NCBI RefSeq assembly: GCF_032190615.1
Contig: NZ_JAVLAT010000001.1
Coordinates: 1,062,501 to 1,126,500, forward strand
Reading direction: 5' to 3'
Origin: Brucella pseudogrignonensis
GTDB taxonomy: Bacteria > Pseudomonadota > Alphaproteobacteria > Rhizobiales > Rhizobiaceae
Length of the DNA stretch: 64,000 nucleotides
Shown one piece after another: positions 18,973 to 30,241 of this stretch; the first letter of the stretch is position 1, and every line of letters begins with the position of its first letter. A program made the position numbers and the translations under genes. Below the pieces are notes generated by a model that was not told the origin of the DNA, ran no database searches, and saw nothing but the letters and a program-made list of their open reading frames with translations.

Positions 18973-19724
18973 TTCTCATTACTTTCCCGATAAGCGTAGC
19001 GATAGGCTTCCTGAAAGCCGAAGCGCTTATAGAGCGCTAAACCAGCAACATTATCAGCTTCAATTTGCAGCCATGCGGTTTTTGCACCCAGCGATTTTGC
19101 CCATTTGAGCGTCGCACCGATCAAAGCCTTGCCATGTCCCTTTTGACGCACTTCTGGCAAAGTTCCGACATCAAACAAACCGGCCATCGCGCTATCCTGA
19201 ACACAGAGCACATTGGATACGGCGCGATTACCTTCTTCGAGAACAAACATCCCCTTATTCGGGCGAATTCCGTCCAGCAATTCGGAGAAGCCCGGACGCA
19301 ATTCTGTCGGGCGACCATGAATGGCAATCGACGCATCTACATAACGGCCAATGTCTTTCAAAGGTGCTTCATCTCGTTCAACCGTGAGATCAAGAGCACT
19401 CAGATTGGCTGTCATAACGATCGTTTCATCGTGACGCTTCCAGCCAAGTCCTTCGAGATAATTCTCCAACTCAACAGGAGCCAGCGGCGAAAGCCTGAAA
19501 CACGGAACCCGGCCATAGGTACGAAAGCGTTGTGATGCCTGCTCGACACGCGCCGGAATATCGCGCGTATCACCCGGATCGAGTGGGTTAACCGAGTTGA
19601 GACGCTTGGAGGGATGCGCAGCCGTCATGCGTATCGCCCATGTCCCATCATAATGAACGGACGTGGCAGGCCATGCGCGAAAACCCACGGCTTCCAGCTG
19701 GCGAACGATAGCAAGATTGGACAT
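18969..19724 (-). CDS. GNAT family N-acetyltransferase
   Basis: Acetyl-CoA-dependent acetyltransferase of unknown substrate. The C-terminal GNAT fold includes the acetyl-CoA loop VRQKGHGKALI and the end motif NVAGLALYKRFGFQEAYRYAYR; the N-terminal half is a diverged second GNAT-like region. The start at 19724 (MSNLAIVRQLE, 251 residues) leaves 19 bp after argJ and has AGAGAG upstream; a start at 19775 would overlap argJ by 32 bp. Position between argJ and mutT is conserved in relatives, which does not reveal the substrate. Confidence 0.88.
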   Translation of the reverse strand: MSNLAIVRQLEAVGFRAWPATSVHYDGTWAIRMTAAHPSKRLNSVNPLDPGDTRDIPARVEQASQRFRTYGRVPCFRLSPLAPVELENYLEGLGWKRHDETIVMTANLSALDLTVERDEAPLKDIGRYVDASIAIHGRPTELRPGFSELLDGIRPNKGMFVLEEGNRAVSNVLCVQDSAMAGLFDVGTLPEVRQKGHGKALIGATLKWAKSLGAKTAWLQIEADNVAGLALYKRFGFQEAYRYAYRESNEK

Positions 19725-19743
19725 GTTCAAACTCTCTTTAAGC

Positions 19744-20985
19744 TTAACTACGGTAGTCGCCGTTGATCGCAACATATTCCTTTGTCAGATCGCAGGTCCA
19801 AACAGTTGCCTTACCCTTGCCGAGACCGAGATCAACGCGGATGAGAATATCTTCGCCCTTCATGTAAGCCGAGGTTGCTTCTTCTGAATAATCCGGATCG
19901 CGCTGGCCCTGATGCGCCACGCGAATATCGCCAAACCAGATGGCGAGAAGATCGCGATCAGCCGGTTCTCCAGCCTTGCCAACAGCCATAACTACACGTC
20001 CCCAGTTTGCGTCTTCGCCAGCAACAGCGGTTTTGACCAGCGGCGAATTGGCGATTGAAAGTGCAATTTTCTTGGCTGAAGTGGCCGATTTCGCACCCGT
20101 CACTTCAACTTCGACCATTTTGCGGGCACCTTCACCGTCGCGAACGACCTGAAGTGCAAGTGATTTCAGAACACGGCCCAGCGCCTTCTTAAATTCGCCA
20201 AGACGTTTATCGGAAGCATCAGTGACTTCAAGCGCTCCGCGCTCTGTTGCTGCTCCGGTTGCAAACAGCATCAGCGTGTCAGATGTCGACGTGTCGCTAT
20301 CGACAGTCACAGCATTGAATGTCGAGCCTACGCCTTTTGAAAGCAAGCTTTGCAGCACATCAGCCTTGATCGGCGCATCAGTCACGACGAAGGAAAGCAT
20401 CGTCGCCATATCAGGCGCGATCATGCCCGCACCCTTCGAGATACCATTGATCGTTACCGGAACCTGTCCAAGCAGCACTGTTTCGGTGGCAACTTTCGGA
20501 TAAGTATCGGTCGTCATGATGGCTTTAGCGGCTTCTGTCCAGAAATCATCGCTGGCAGTGTTTGCCATATCATCCAGAAGACCTGAGAACTTTGATGCAT
20601 CAAGCGGCTCGCCAATCACACCGGTAGAAGCAAGAAAGACATCAGTCGTGTTGCAGCCAACAGCTTTGGCTGCTGCTTCGGCAGTCGCCTGCGTTGCTTC
20701 GCGCCCTTTAAGACCAGTAAAAGCATTGGCATTGCCGGAATTCACCACAACCGCACGCGCTTTGCCATGAACGAGGTTCTGGCGGCAGAAATCCACCGGG
20801 GCGGACGGGCAGAGCGAACGGGTGAAAACCCCGGCTGCTTCCGCAGGCTTGTCAAACACCATCAGCATGACGTCCGTGCGGCCCTTATACTTGATACCGG
20901 CAGCAGCAGTTGCAATGCGGACGCCGTGAATGACCGGCATGGATGGGTAATGTTTTGGAGCAAGCGGGGATACGGTCGCAGACAT
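19744..20985 (-). CDS. argJ: Bifunctional glutamate N-acetyltransferase / amino-acid acetyltransferase ArgJ
   Basis: Recycles the acetyl group in arginine synthesis (acetylornithine + glutamate) and in bifunctional versions also makes N-acetylglutamate from acetyl-CoA. The precursor cleaves itself before the Thr at residue 195 in PDMATMLSF, which becomes the nucleophile of the beta chain; GAGMIAP precedes it. Length 413 is typical. First gene of argJ - GNAT - mutT. ArgH, the last arginine step, is at 43465. Confidence 0.96.
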   Translation of the reverse strand: MSATVSPLAPKHYPSMPVIHGVRIATAAAGIKYKGRTDVMLMVFDKPAEAAGVFTRSLCPSAPVDFCRQNLVHGKARAVVVNSGNANAFTGLKGREATQATAEAAAKAVGCNTTDVFLASTGVIGEPLDASKFSGLLDDMANTASDDFWTEAAKAIMTTDTYPKVATETVLLGQVPVTINGISKGAGMIAPDMATMLSFVVTDAPIKADVLQSLLSKGVGSTFNAVTVDSDTSTSDTLMLFATGAATERGALEVTDASDKRLGEFKKALGRVLKSLALQVVRDGEGARKMVEVEVTGAKSATSAKKIALSIANSPLVKTAVAGEDANWGRVVMAVGKAGEPADRDLLAIWFGDIRVAHQGQRDPDYSEEATSAYMKGEDILIRVDLGLGKGKATVWTCDLTKEYVAINGDYRS

Positions 20986-21060
20986 GATTGCCTCTAAAGA
21001 AATGCGATTTGATTCTGCCGCATTGGAAAGGTTTGCCGTACAAAATCAAGTTATAAGTAA

Positions 21061-21118
21061 AGCATTTCCAGCAAAAGTGCGAAGCGGTTTTGCGCGGGAT
21101 AATGCGGCTAAATAAAAC
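21061..21118. repeat. Rhizobiales-type intergenic palindromic repeat, copy 1
   Basis: GCATTTCCAGCAAAAGTGCG followed by AAGCGGTTTTGCGCGGGATAATGCG: imperfect arms GCAAAAGTGCG / GCGGTTTTGCG make a hairpin. It is related to 22436-22501 and, more distantly, to 32737-32832 and 46437-46540. It lies between the argJ start region and the parvulin terminator. Confidence 0.6.
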
Positions 21119-21170
21119 GATCGGGCGGTTTCATAGTTTCATCTGTCTGATACCGCCCGATATCGGCATA

Positions 21171-21199
21171 AAAAAACGCCCCGCAATGCAGGGCGTTTT
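21171..21199 (-). terminator. Terminator of the parvulin gene
   Basis: AAAACGCCC (21173-21181) pairs with GGGCGTTTT (21191-21199); on the minus strand the hairpin is followed by a T-run. A second, long-loop inverted repeat (ATCGGGCGGT 21120-21129 with ACCGCCCGAT 21152-21161) lies just beyond and may be a backup structure. Confidence 0.85.
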
Positions 21200-21213
21200 C
21201 ATGCATTCAAAGC

Positions 21214-22170
21214 TTACTGCTGCGGGGCGGCGTCGGGTGCATCACCCTGTTCCTGCGCCGCTGCGGCTTCCTTCATCGCTTTATCGACGGCTGGATCCTT
21301 ATACTCGATCTTCATGCCATCGCGCAGCTTCTTCACCATATCGACATAACGCTCACGCATGATGATCGAACGGATCTGCTCAGCCACCTGATCGAATGCT
21401 GGCGGCTGCTTGGTGCGGCGGTCTTCCAGCTGAATGACGTGGAAGCCAAACTGCGACTGCACAGGCTCCTTCGTGTATTCGCCCGGCTTCAATGCGAAAG
21501 CGGCCTTTTCAAATTCCGGAACCATCTGACCTTCGGAGAAGTAACCGAGATCGCCACCATTGGCAGCAGTGCCATCGGTCGAGCTTTCCTTGGCGAGATC
21601 TTCAAACTTCGCGCCACCTTCAAGCTTCTTGATGATCGCTTCGGCCTCTTCCTTGGTCTTCACGAGAATGTGACGCGCACGCACTTCTGTCTGTGGAGGA
21701 ATAGCCGCGATTTCCTTGTCGTAACGACTACGAACATCCGCGTCCGAAATCTTGTCGACAACGGCATCTTTGAAATATTCGTTGTGGAGCGCGCGTTCAC
21801 GCAGGAACTCCATGCGCTTCTTGAAATCGTCGCTCTGATCAAGCTTTTCCTTGGTTGCTTCACCAGCCATCGCCTTGATGTCGATGAGGGCTGCAAGAGC
21901 GGCCAGACGGCGCTGTTCAGCTGGAAGGCGAGCAAACTGTGGATCAAGATCGCCAGCGGCCTGATCGACTTCACCAACCGTGATGTCATTGCCGTTGACG
22001 GTAGCAAGAACCTTTGCCGGATCTTCGGAAGCGGCAGCAGACGTTGCGGCTTCAGCGGGTTTCGCTGCATCCTGTGCAAAAACAGCCGAACTGCTGAAAC
22101 CAGCAAGCGCAACGGATGTTGCGAGAACGGCAAGAGCTTTGCGGGATGGGGCTTTGAAAAAGGCTTTCAT
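21214..22170 (-). CDS. Periplasmic peptidylprolyl isomerase (parvulin/PpiC type)
   Basis: Prolyl isomerase that helps fold exported proteins, SurA/PrsA-like in layout. The signal peptide spans about 1-32 (ends SSAVFAQ), an N-terminal helical chaperone-like region runs to about 145, and the PpiC domain (about 150-265) has VRARHILVKTKEEAE, GGDLGYFSEGQMVPEFE and SQFGFHVIQLEDRR. The C-terminal tail is Ala/Gln-rich. It is divergent from secA, whose product exports such proteins, an arrangement common in alphaproteobacteria. Terminator at 21171-21199. Confidence 0.93.
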   Translation of the reverse strand: MKAFFKAPSRKALAVLATSVALAGFSSSAVFAQDAAKPAEAATSAAASEDPAKVLATVNGNDITVGEVDQAAGDLDPQFARLPAEQRRLAALAALIDIKAMAGEATKEKLDQSDDFKKRMEFLRERALHNEYFKDAVVDKISDADVRSRYDKEIAAIPPQTEVRARHILVKTKEEAEAIIKKLEGGAKFEDLAKESSTDGTAANGGDLGYFSEGQMVPEFEKAAFALKPGEYTKEPVQSQFGFHVIQLEDRRTKQPPAFDQVAEQIRSIIMRERYVDMVKKLRDGMKIEYKDPAVDKAMKEAAAAQEQGDAPDAAPQQ

Positions 22171-22435
22171 ATGAGATTCTCTCCTTCGAGACCGCCTACC
22201 GGCCCCATGAATGCGGCGGAATTTGGCCCGAAACCCGGATTATCCTTTAGAAAATACGAGCTTTCCGGCCTTTCGAGCAACATTGACATCGCTTGAAGCC
22301 CCTCTTATCTGTCCTTCAGCTTGACGTCCAGTAAGCGGCTGGGGAATTGCGTTGAAAATGCGCCGTATCTGGCAGCTTTCGACGCGCAGTTTTCTTGCAT
22401 TTGTTTTAATACGCGTGAATAAAGCATTCGACAAA

Positions 22436-22501
22436 GCATGATCGGCAAAATTGCAATGTGGTTTTGCACTCGAAAATGCGAAAGAATTAAAGAGTTAGAG
22501 C
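22436..22501. repeat. Palindromic repeat, copy 2, in the 411-bp parvulin/secA divergent gap
   Basis: The sequence reads GCATGATCGGCAAAATTGCA, then ATGTGGTTTTGCACTCG and AAAATGCG, parallel to copy 1 with matching order of GCAAAA and GGTTTTGC arms, ending in AAAGAGTTAGAGC. The rest of the gap 22171-22581 shows no convincing gene; it must hold the divergent promoters of the parvulin gene and secA. A second inverted segment (TTTTTAGAGTTTCGG / TCGAAAAAGG) lies at 22502-22545. Confidence 0.5.
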
Positions 22502-22581
22502 CTTTTTAGAGTTTCGGTGAAATCGAAAAAGGCAATGGCGCCGGAAGCGCTTCCGGCTGAACGCACAGGAAAGGACCAGGA

Positions 22582-25302
<2,721 letters not shown>

Positions 25303-25328
25303 GCGCTGACAACAATCTAGCTTACCTG

Positions 25329-25362
25329 AAAACCCGGCGCGCAATCGCCGGGTTTTCTTTTT
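25329..25362 (+). terminator. Terminator of secA
   Basis: AAAACCCGGCG (25329-25339) pairs with CGCCGGGTTTT (25346-25356) around a 6-base loop, then CTTTTT. Confidence 0.92.
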
Positions 25363-25376
25363 AAAACGCGGCATAA

Positions 25377-25543
25377 CGAGTATGGCGGACCCGAAATTCG
25401 CTTCACTGCAAAGCGACCACCTGAGCGAATTTCGGGTCCAAAGCCATACCAGCAAATTATTGAATCTAGTGTTGTTTACGGATTTAAAGTTCCTCGAGGT
25501 GAATGCAGCGCGAATGATAGGAACTTTAAATCCACCACACTAG
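25377..25543. repeat. 167-bp double-hairpin intergenic element, copy A
   Basis: Two adjacent inverted repeats. The first (25380-25449) pairs GTATGGCGGACCCGAAATTC with GAATTTCGGGTCC...GCCATAC. The second (25466-25543) pairs CTAGTG..GGATTTAAAGTTCC with GGAACTTTAAATCC..CACTAG. A same-length copy is at 39494-39660. Several differences between copies fall in paired positions on both arms, keeping the stems. No ORF. The remaining gap to 25743 holds no recognised feature other than the upstream region of the flippase gene. Confidence 0.85.
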
Positions 25544-25743
25544 CCTTAGTACATGCGCTGAAGCTTATATATTCAGAAAGTAATTACCATCTCTCTCAAT
25601 TTGCCGGTGCTGTAATAGCTGAGGCCGATTCCTTTTACCTTTTTAAAGAACTGCAATCTAATGTCCGGCTATCGTGGGTTGAAAAATACCCCCGAATAAC
25701 ATCGTGCCTTCTTTAAACCATACGAAAACAGGGTTAGCTTAGC

Positions 25744-27159
25744 GTGCGTCTCTTAGTATCCAGTGCAGCGAGCCGGTATCTACCCGGCAGTATCGCAGCC
25801 GCACTTCGTCCTTTGACGGAGCGGCTTGATACTATGCTCAGCGGAACGGATGCCCAGTCGAGCGCACAGCGTTCTTCAGCCGTCGCGTTCACGGTACGGA
25901 TTGCGAGCTCAGCTATCGCATTGATTTCACAGGTCATCCTCGCCCGCTGGATGGGAGAGTTTCAGTACGGTATCTTTGTACTTGTCTGGCTGACAATGGT
26001 CATTGTCGGTGACCTTGCCTGCTTTGGACTACACACCACCATCATTCGCTATGTGCCTGAATATATTCAACGCAATCTTTTCAATCCATTGCGCGGCATA
26101 ATCTTTACAGGACGCATTTTTGCTTTTGCATCAGCAACTGCAATAGCTTTACTCGGCTATCTGCTACTCTATTTGCTCAGAGACAGCCTCGAGAGCTATT
26201 ATCTTGTCCCATTCATTCTGGGCCTCATTTGCCTGCCGATGATCACTCTAGGCAATATGCTTGACGGTATTGCCCGATCACGCTCATGGATCATGATAGC
26301 CTTGACACCGAGCTACATCATCCGGCCTTTGCTTGTGCTTGTTTTCATGATTGCCGCCCATGTCATTGGGCTAAAAGCATCAGCGATCACTGGATTGGCT
26401 GCTTCCATAGCAGCAACGTGGATAACCGCTTTCGGCCAACTCCTGAGTGTTAATCGGTCGCTGAAAAAAGACATCCCCATTGGCGAGAAAGAAATCCTCT
26501 TCTCGCAATGGATGAAAGTCGCGCTCCCGATGTTTCTTGTCGAAGGCTTTTTCTTCCTGCTCATCAATGTTGATGTACTGATGGTTGGCCATATGATGGA
26601 ACCGCAGGACGTGGCCATTTATTTTGCTGCAACAAAAATTATGGCGCTGGCGCATTTCGTCTATTTCGCAGTGAAAGCGGGGGTGGCTCAACGCTATTCT
26701 GACTTGCTACATAGTGGAAATCGCGCTGAATTTGTGCGCTTTGCCGAAGCATCGACAAGCTGGACATTCTGGCCGACACTCCTGCTAGGCATTGTCATTC
26801 TTGCATTGGGCTATCCGCTGTTGATGCTTTTTGGAAGCGGCTTCACGCAAGGTTATCCGCTACTCTTCGTACTGATTATAGGGGTCATAGCCCGCGCAAG
26901 CGTTGGCCCGGCTGAAAGCCTGCTTAACATGTCAGGCAAGCAGAATATCTGCGCGCTACTCTACGCGCTAACACTTGCCGTGAACATTCTGCTCAACCTC
27001 ATCTTCATTCCACGCTTTGGATTAATGGGCGCCGCGTTTTCTACCGCTTTTTCAATGTTGCTCGAGGCATTTTTGCTTTCAACGGCTGTGTATAAAACAA
27101 TGCAAATCACCATGTTTATTCTCAAGCCCCTTAGAACTTTCCCCGAGGAGACTTTGTAA
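25744..27159 (+). CDS. Polysaccharide flippase-like membrane protein (MOP/Wzx superfamily)
   Basis: Integral membrane protein of 471 residues with about 12-14 helices, beginning VRIASSAIALISQVILARWMG (helix 1, from about residue 50), the common start of oligosaccharide flippases, and later FSMLLEAFLLSTAVY. It would move lipid-linked sugars across the inner membrane. The GTG start at 25744 leaves a 46-residue polar N-terminus with weak ribosome binding site; an ATG at 25834 is an alternative. The stop overlaps the next gene start (TAATG), so the two are coupled. No glycosyltransferase genes adjoin, so the polysaccharide is unknown. Confidence 0.85.
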   Translation: MRLLVSSAASRYLPGSIAAALRPLTERLDTMLSGTDAQSSAQRSSAVAFTVRIASSAIALISQVILARWMGEFQYGIFVLVWLTMVIVGDLACFGLHTTIIRYVPEYIQRNLFNPLRGIIFTGRIFAFASATAIALLGYLLLYLLRDSLESYYLVPFILGLICLPMITLGNMLDGIARSRSWIMIALTPSYIIRPLLVLVFMIAAHVIGLKASAITGLAASIAATWITAFGQLLSVNRSLKKDIPIGEKEILFSQWMKVALPMFLVEGFFFLLINVDVLMVGHMMEPQDVAIYFAATKIMALAHFVYFAVKAGVAQRYSDLLHSGNRAEFVRFAEASTSWTFWPTLLLGIVILALGYPLLMLFGSGFTQGYPLLFVLIIGVIARASVGPAESLLNMSGKQNICALLYALTLAVNILLNLIFIPRFGLMGAAFSTAFSMLLEAFLLSTAVYKTMQITMFILKPLRTFPEETL

Positions 27160-28445
27160 TGGCTGCCAAACCTTTGCTTGAGGAATCCGTCGGCGGACAT
27201 ACAGCACGCATAATATCGCAATTCTCAGAAAATGTAGCGGCGATGGATGCAACCAAGAGGCTCGAAGAAAGTCTCCACAATCGCGACATTCCACGGAAGC
27301 TAGCCATCTACGGCGCGTCGGCTGGTTTTGAACTGCGTGATGAGCTTGACCATCTGAGCAGTCGTACCATCGAGCCAAACATCTTCTTTAATGCGCGCTT
27401 TCTGGCACCTGCCATGCCACGCCTTGAAGATCGAGAAGTCCGCTTCATGGTCATGCGTGATGAAAACGAAATTCGCAGCCGCCTGCGTTTCGTTATGCCC
27501 TATACGATTGAGCGACCTGGCTTACCACTGTCCTCGCCGGTCATTCGTGCATGGGCAACCCCATTTGGTCCACAAGGCACCCCGTTGATTGATCATGATG
27601 ATCCAGTGGGCGTCGTTGAAGATCTGTTTGATATTCTCGCCCGCGACCACATTAAAATGCCGGAAGTAGTCGTACTCCCGGAAATGCGCGCCGATGGCGC
27701 TGTTGCAAAACTTATTCGCTCAGTCGCGATCGGACGTCAGTTGCCAATCGTCTCTATAGAACAAAAGGCGCGACCATTTCTTGAAAGCAAGCTGGATGGC
27801 GAAACCTATATCAAGCACGCCATCGGATCACACCACCGTCGCGATTACAGCCGTCTATGGCGTCGCCTCGCGGAGAAGGGCAACCTCGTACATCGTATCG
27901 CCCGCACGCCCGATGAAATCCGCTTTGCGTTTGAACATTTCCTGACGCTGGAAGCCAGGGGCTGGAAAGGCCGTCGTGGCACCGCGATGGCCGTTGACCG
28001 GTTCCGTGCAGCCTTTGCGCGCGAAGCTGTCAACAATCTCGCCGAGCGCGATTGTGCACGCATTCATACGCTTGAATTGGATGGGCGTGTGATCGCTATC
28101 CTGATCGTTTTCACCGTGTCCGGCGAAGCATGGACATGGAAAACAGCCTATGACGAGACGTTACGGGCCTACTCACCCGGAACGTTGCTGATGATTGAGG
28201 TGGTCAAGAATCATCTTGAAGACCCCAACATCACCCGAACCGATTCTTGCGCCGTGCCGGATCATCCGGTGATGTCGCGACTGTTTGGAGAGCGTGAAAC
28301 CATCGAAACACTTGTGATTGGGCTCCATCCGGGCGTTGACAAACAGGTCCGCCAGGCAGCTTCACAAATTCATCTTTATCAACGCACCCGCAATCTGACG
28401 CGTATCATACGCAACCGTATTCGTAATTTTGCGGAACGGAAATAA
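27159..28445 (+). CDS. FemAB/CelD-like acetyltransferase (BioF2-like GNAT domain)
   Basis: 428 residues with a C-terminal GNAT-fold domain of the FemAB/BioF2-like type (about 230-385): FEHFLTLEARGWKGRRGTAM is its signature, followed by RIHTLELDGRVIAILIVF and WKTAYDETLRAYSPGTLL. Such enzymes acylate sugars or peptides in polysaccharide and exopolymer pathways. The N-terminal half is less conserved. It is translationally coupled to the flippase gene by a 1-bp overlap, so the substrate is likely a surface glycan moved by that flippase (inference). No terminator seen after it. Confidence 0.85.
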   Translation: MAAKPLLEESVGGHTARIISQFSENVAAMDATKRLEESLHNRDIPRKLAIYGASAGFELRDELDHLSSRTIEPNIFFNARFLAPAMPRLEDREVRFMVMRDENEIRSRLRFVMPYTIERPGLPLSSPVIRAWATPFGPQGTPLIDHDDPVGVVEDLFDILARDHIKMPEVVVLPEMRADGAVAKLIRSVAIGRQLPIVSIEQKARPFLESKLDGETYIKHAIGSHHRRDYSRLWRRLAEKGNLVHRIARTPDEIRFAFEHFLTLEARGWKGRRGTAMAVDRFRAAFAREAVNNLAERDCARIHTLELDGRVIAILIVFTVSGEAWTWKTAYDETLRAYSPGTLLMIEVVKNHLEDPNITRTDSCAVPDHPVMSRLFGERETIETLVIGLHPGVDKQVRQAASQIHLYQRTRNLTRIIRNRIRNFAERK

Positions 28446-28650
28446 TATCGAACACTCCAAAGTAGGGACAAATACAAAAATTTGATAATTCGGAAAGCTG
28501 TGCTATATTTTCTATTGGGAGAGCGTCTGAATTAAAGCAATGCATGCGAAAGATGAAGGCCTGAACTTGTTGCTCTAATTTTTAATTATATTGCAGCAAG
28601 TAAATTTGTAATTAAGACCGTTTTTCGCTGCCTCATAAAAACCAACACGC

Positions 28651-28666
28651 CTCCCTTGGGAAGGAG
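28651..28666 (+). promoter_or_regulatory. Hairpin that could mask the ribosome binding site of the 34-codon ORF
   Basis: CTCCCTT (28651-28657), loop GGG, then AAGGAG (28661-28666). The AAGGAG is the Shine-Dalgarno of the ORF starting at 28674 and pairs with CTCC-TT (one C bulged). The tight 3-base loop makes stability uncertain. Confidence 0.4.
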
Positions 28667-28673
28667 ATGCGCT

Positions 28674-28778
28674 ATGTTGGAATATCTCACATATCTGAAG
28701 ACACTCGATCTCATCGTGTTAGGCCTGATTGCTTTTCTCGTCTGTTGGAATATCGTCGAATATAATATGCGCCGCTAA
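28674..28778 (+). CDS. 34-residue predicted single-helix membrane peptide
   Basis: ATG at 28674, TAA at 28776-28778, with AAGGAG 7 bp before the start. The peptide begins MLEYLTYLKTLD, then has a hydrophobic stretch LIVLGLIAFLVCW of about 13-15 residues, and ends NIVEYNMRR, with basic C-terminus. Size and shape resemble bacterial small membrane proteins that modulate larger partners. No family recognised. It sits alone in about 530 bp between the acetyltransferase gene and tRNA-Leu, after an AT-rich stretch. Confidence 0.6.
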   Translation: MLEYLTYLKTLDLIVLGLIAFLVCWNIVEYNMRR

Positions 28779-28977
28779 GGTGACGCGATATTGAAAAGTC
28801 TGTTTGTTCAGGCGACATCAGCTACTGACTATGTCGCCGGTTTTGAACAGATTGGCGTCTGTGCAAAAGTATAATCAGTCAAGCCGCTTGAGAGCGATTG
28901 ACCTCGTTTCGTTTAGCCGTTATATCCGTCCCCGCTGTCCGTTTTTGGACCATATCAAACTGCTTCGGCAGTTAAGT

Positions 28978-29062
28978 GCGGGTGTGGTGGAACTGGTAGA
29001 CGCGCCGGACTCAAAATCCGGTTCCGCAAGGAGTGTCGGTTCGATTCCGACCACCCGCACCA
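28978..29062 (+). tRNA. tRNA-Leu (anticodon CAA)
   Basis: 85 bases including the encoded CCA. The acceptor stem GCGGGTG pairs with CACCCGC (29052-29058), followed by A and CCA (29060-29062). The anticodon stem is CCGGA/TCCGG around CTCAAAA, anticodon CAA at 29012-29014, reading UUG. The T-arm GGTTCGATTCC is canonical and the long variable arm (TTCCGCAAGGAGT region) is that of a class II leucine tRNA. Confidence 0.97.
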
Positions 29063-29326
29063 TTTAATTCAATAAATCGCCTATTTTTCAAACACTTAAA
29101 AAATTATTATTCAAGGTGCCCCCTCAAAAGCATCAAAAATATTTCAGCTTGATAACCGCCCAAGTTGGACTCTCAGTAAATGGCGGTATTTGAGTGAAAA
29201 GCGCTGGAAAAGGGGATAGGCAAAATTGAACAGGCCCACTCCTTAGTATTCAGGCGAAGTTGGCTCGCAACTTGCGCGCAATCGGAATCAGGATATTACT
29301 AACGGGATTGACGACGAGGGGGTAAC

Positions 29327-29716
29327 ATGCAGCCGTTAGATATGTTGTGGGTCGGTCTAGGAGGCGGCGTTGGCTCATTGTTTCGGTGGTGGGTCGGTAA
29401 ACTGGCTAACGAGAGCTATAATGGTAAGTTTCCACTCGGAACATTCATGATCAATGTGACAGGCGCTTTTGTTATAGGCTTTCTGTCAGTGTTGTTTTCT
29501 GTCGAATGGGATGACCGCTTTGGCAATATATTGAAGGCAGGCGCTCTGACCGGCTTTCTCGGCGGATATACAACATTCAGTTCGATGCAGCTGGATGCTG
29601 TAAAGCTGGCGCGGGAGCGTTATCAGGGTTTGGCAATCGTATATCTTTTTGGATCTGTGATTTCGGGCCTGGCTGCGGCGGCATTCGGTGCCACGCTAGC
29701 AAGTTGGATAGGTTGA
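29327..29716 (+). CDS. crcB: Fluoride efflux transporter FluC/CrcB, first of tandem pair
   Basis: 129-residue four-helix membrane protein. GGGVGSLFRWWVG at the start and GFLGGYTTFSSMQLDAVKL in the third helix are the family signature; the Asn in INVTGAFVIGFL is also typical. FluC works as an antiparallel dimer that exports fluoride. The gene starts 265 bp after tRNA-Leu and is followed 10 bp later by a second copy, a pattern usual for heterodimeric pairs. GGGGGT precedes the ATG. No fluoride riboswitch of the crcB-motif type was recognised upstream. Confidence 0.93.
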   Translation: MQPLDMLWVGLGGGVGSLFRWWVGKLANESYNGKFPLGTFMINVTGAFVIGFLSVLFSVEWDDRFGNILKAGALTGFLGGYTTFSSMQLDAVKLARERYQGLAIVYLFGSVISGLAAAAFGATLASWIG

Positions 29717-29726
29717 GGGCGGCGCG

Positions 29727-30104
29727 ATGATGAATACAATCATATTGGTTTTCGTGGGAGGTGCCGTCGGTGCAATTTCCCGTGAATTTCTGATGTTGGG
29801 CGTGCCAACGCTTTCAAACGGGATTCCAATGTCAATCCTTCTCGCTAACATCATAGCATCATTCTTGCTCGGACTTACGACCAGCCTTTATCAGAAAGGT
29901 ACGCTCAGCCAAGGTGTTAACACGTTGGTAGCGACTGGCATCATGGGTGGGCTTTCGACTTTCTCCAGCTTTGTTTACGGTGCCTATGTTTTAATGGCAG
30001 GGTCAAATACCGGAATGCTGTCGGCATTATTGTATTTAACGTTGAGTATCGTTCTCGGCTATATCGCCGTAGTCTTGGGAATGCGTTTGGGTAATCGTGG
30101 TTAG
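29727..30104 (+). CDS. crcB: Fluoride efflux transporter FluC/CrcB, second of tandem pair
   Basis: 125-residue partner of the preceding gene. It has GGAVGAISREFLMLG, LLANIIASFLLGL and GIMGGLSTFSSFVYGA, the FluC signature, and differs strongly from the first copy, as expected for the two orientations of a heterodimer in the membrane. A start codon 10 bp after the first gene suggests cotranscription. Downstream lies a decayed IS5-family fragment. Confidence 0.93.
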   Translation: MMNTIILVFVGGAVGAISREFLMLGVPTLSNGIPMSILLANIIASFLLGLTTSLYQKGTLSQGVNTLVATGIMGGLSTFSSFVYGAYVLMAGSNTGMLSALLYLTLSIVLGYIAVVLGMRLGNRG

Positions 30105-30241
30105 GTTCAGGCCCGATTGATTTGACAGTTATGAACTGATCCAGCTTCGCTTGAAGAGACTGATCGATGCGTAATCTTTACTGGCCAAGTGCAGGACAAA
30201 TGTCGCGCCTGCCCCCATTTTTCTGCACAACCATGGGCTCA

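Noticed and set aside
28804..29067. An 87-codon frame running through tRNA-Leu
   Set aside because: It covers the entire tRNA gene; the tRNA explains the conserved sequence.
29200..29326. A fluoride riboswitch before crcB
   Set aside because: The core GGCGAUG/CGCC arrangement could not be aligned; see the finding.
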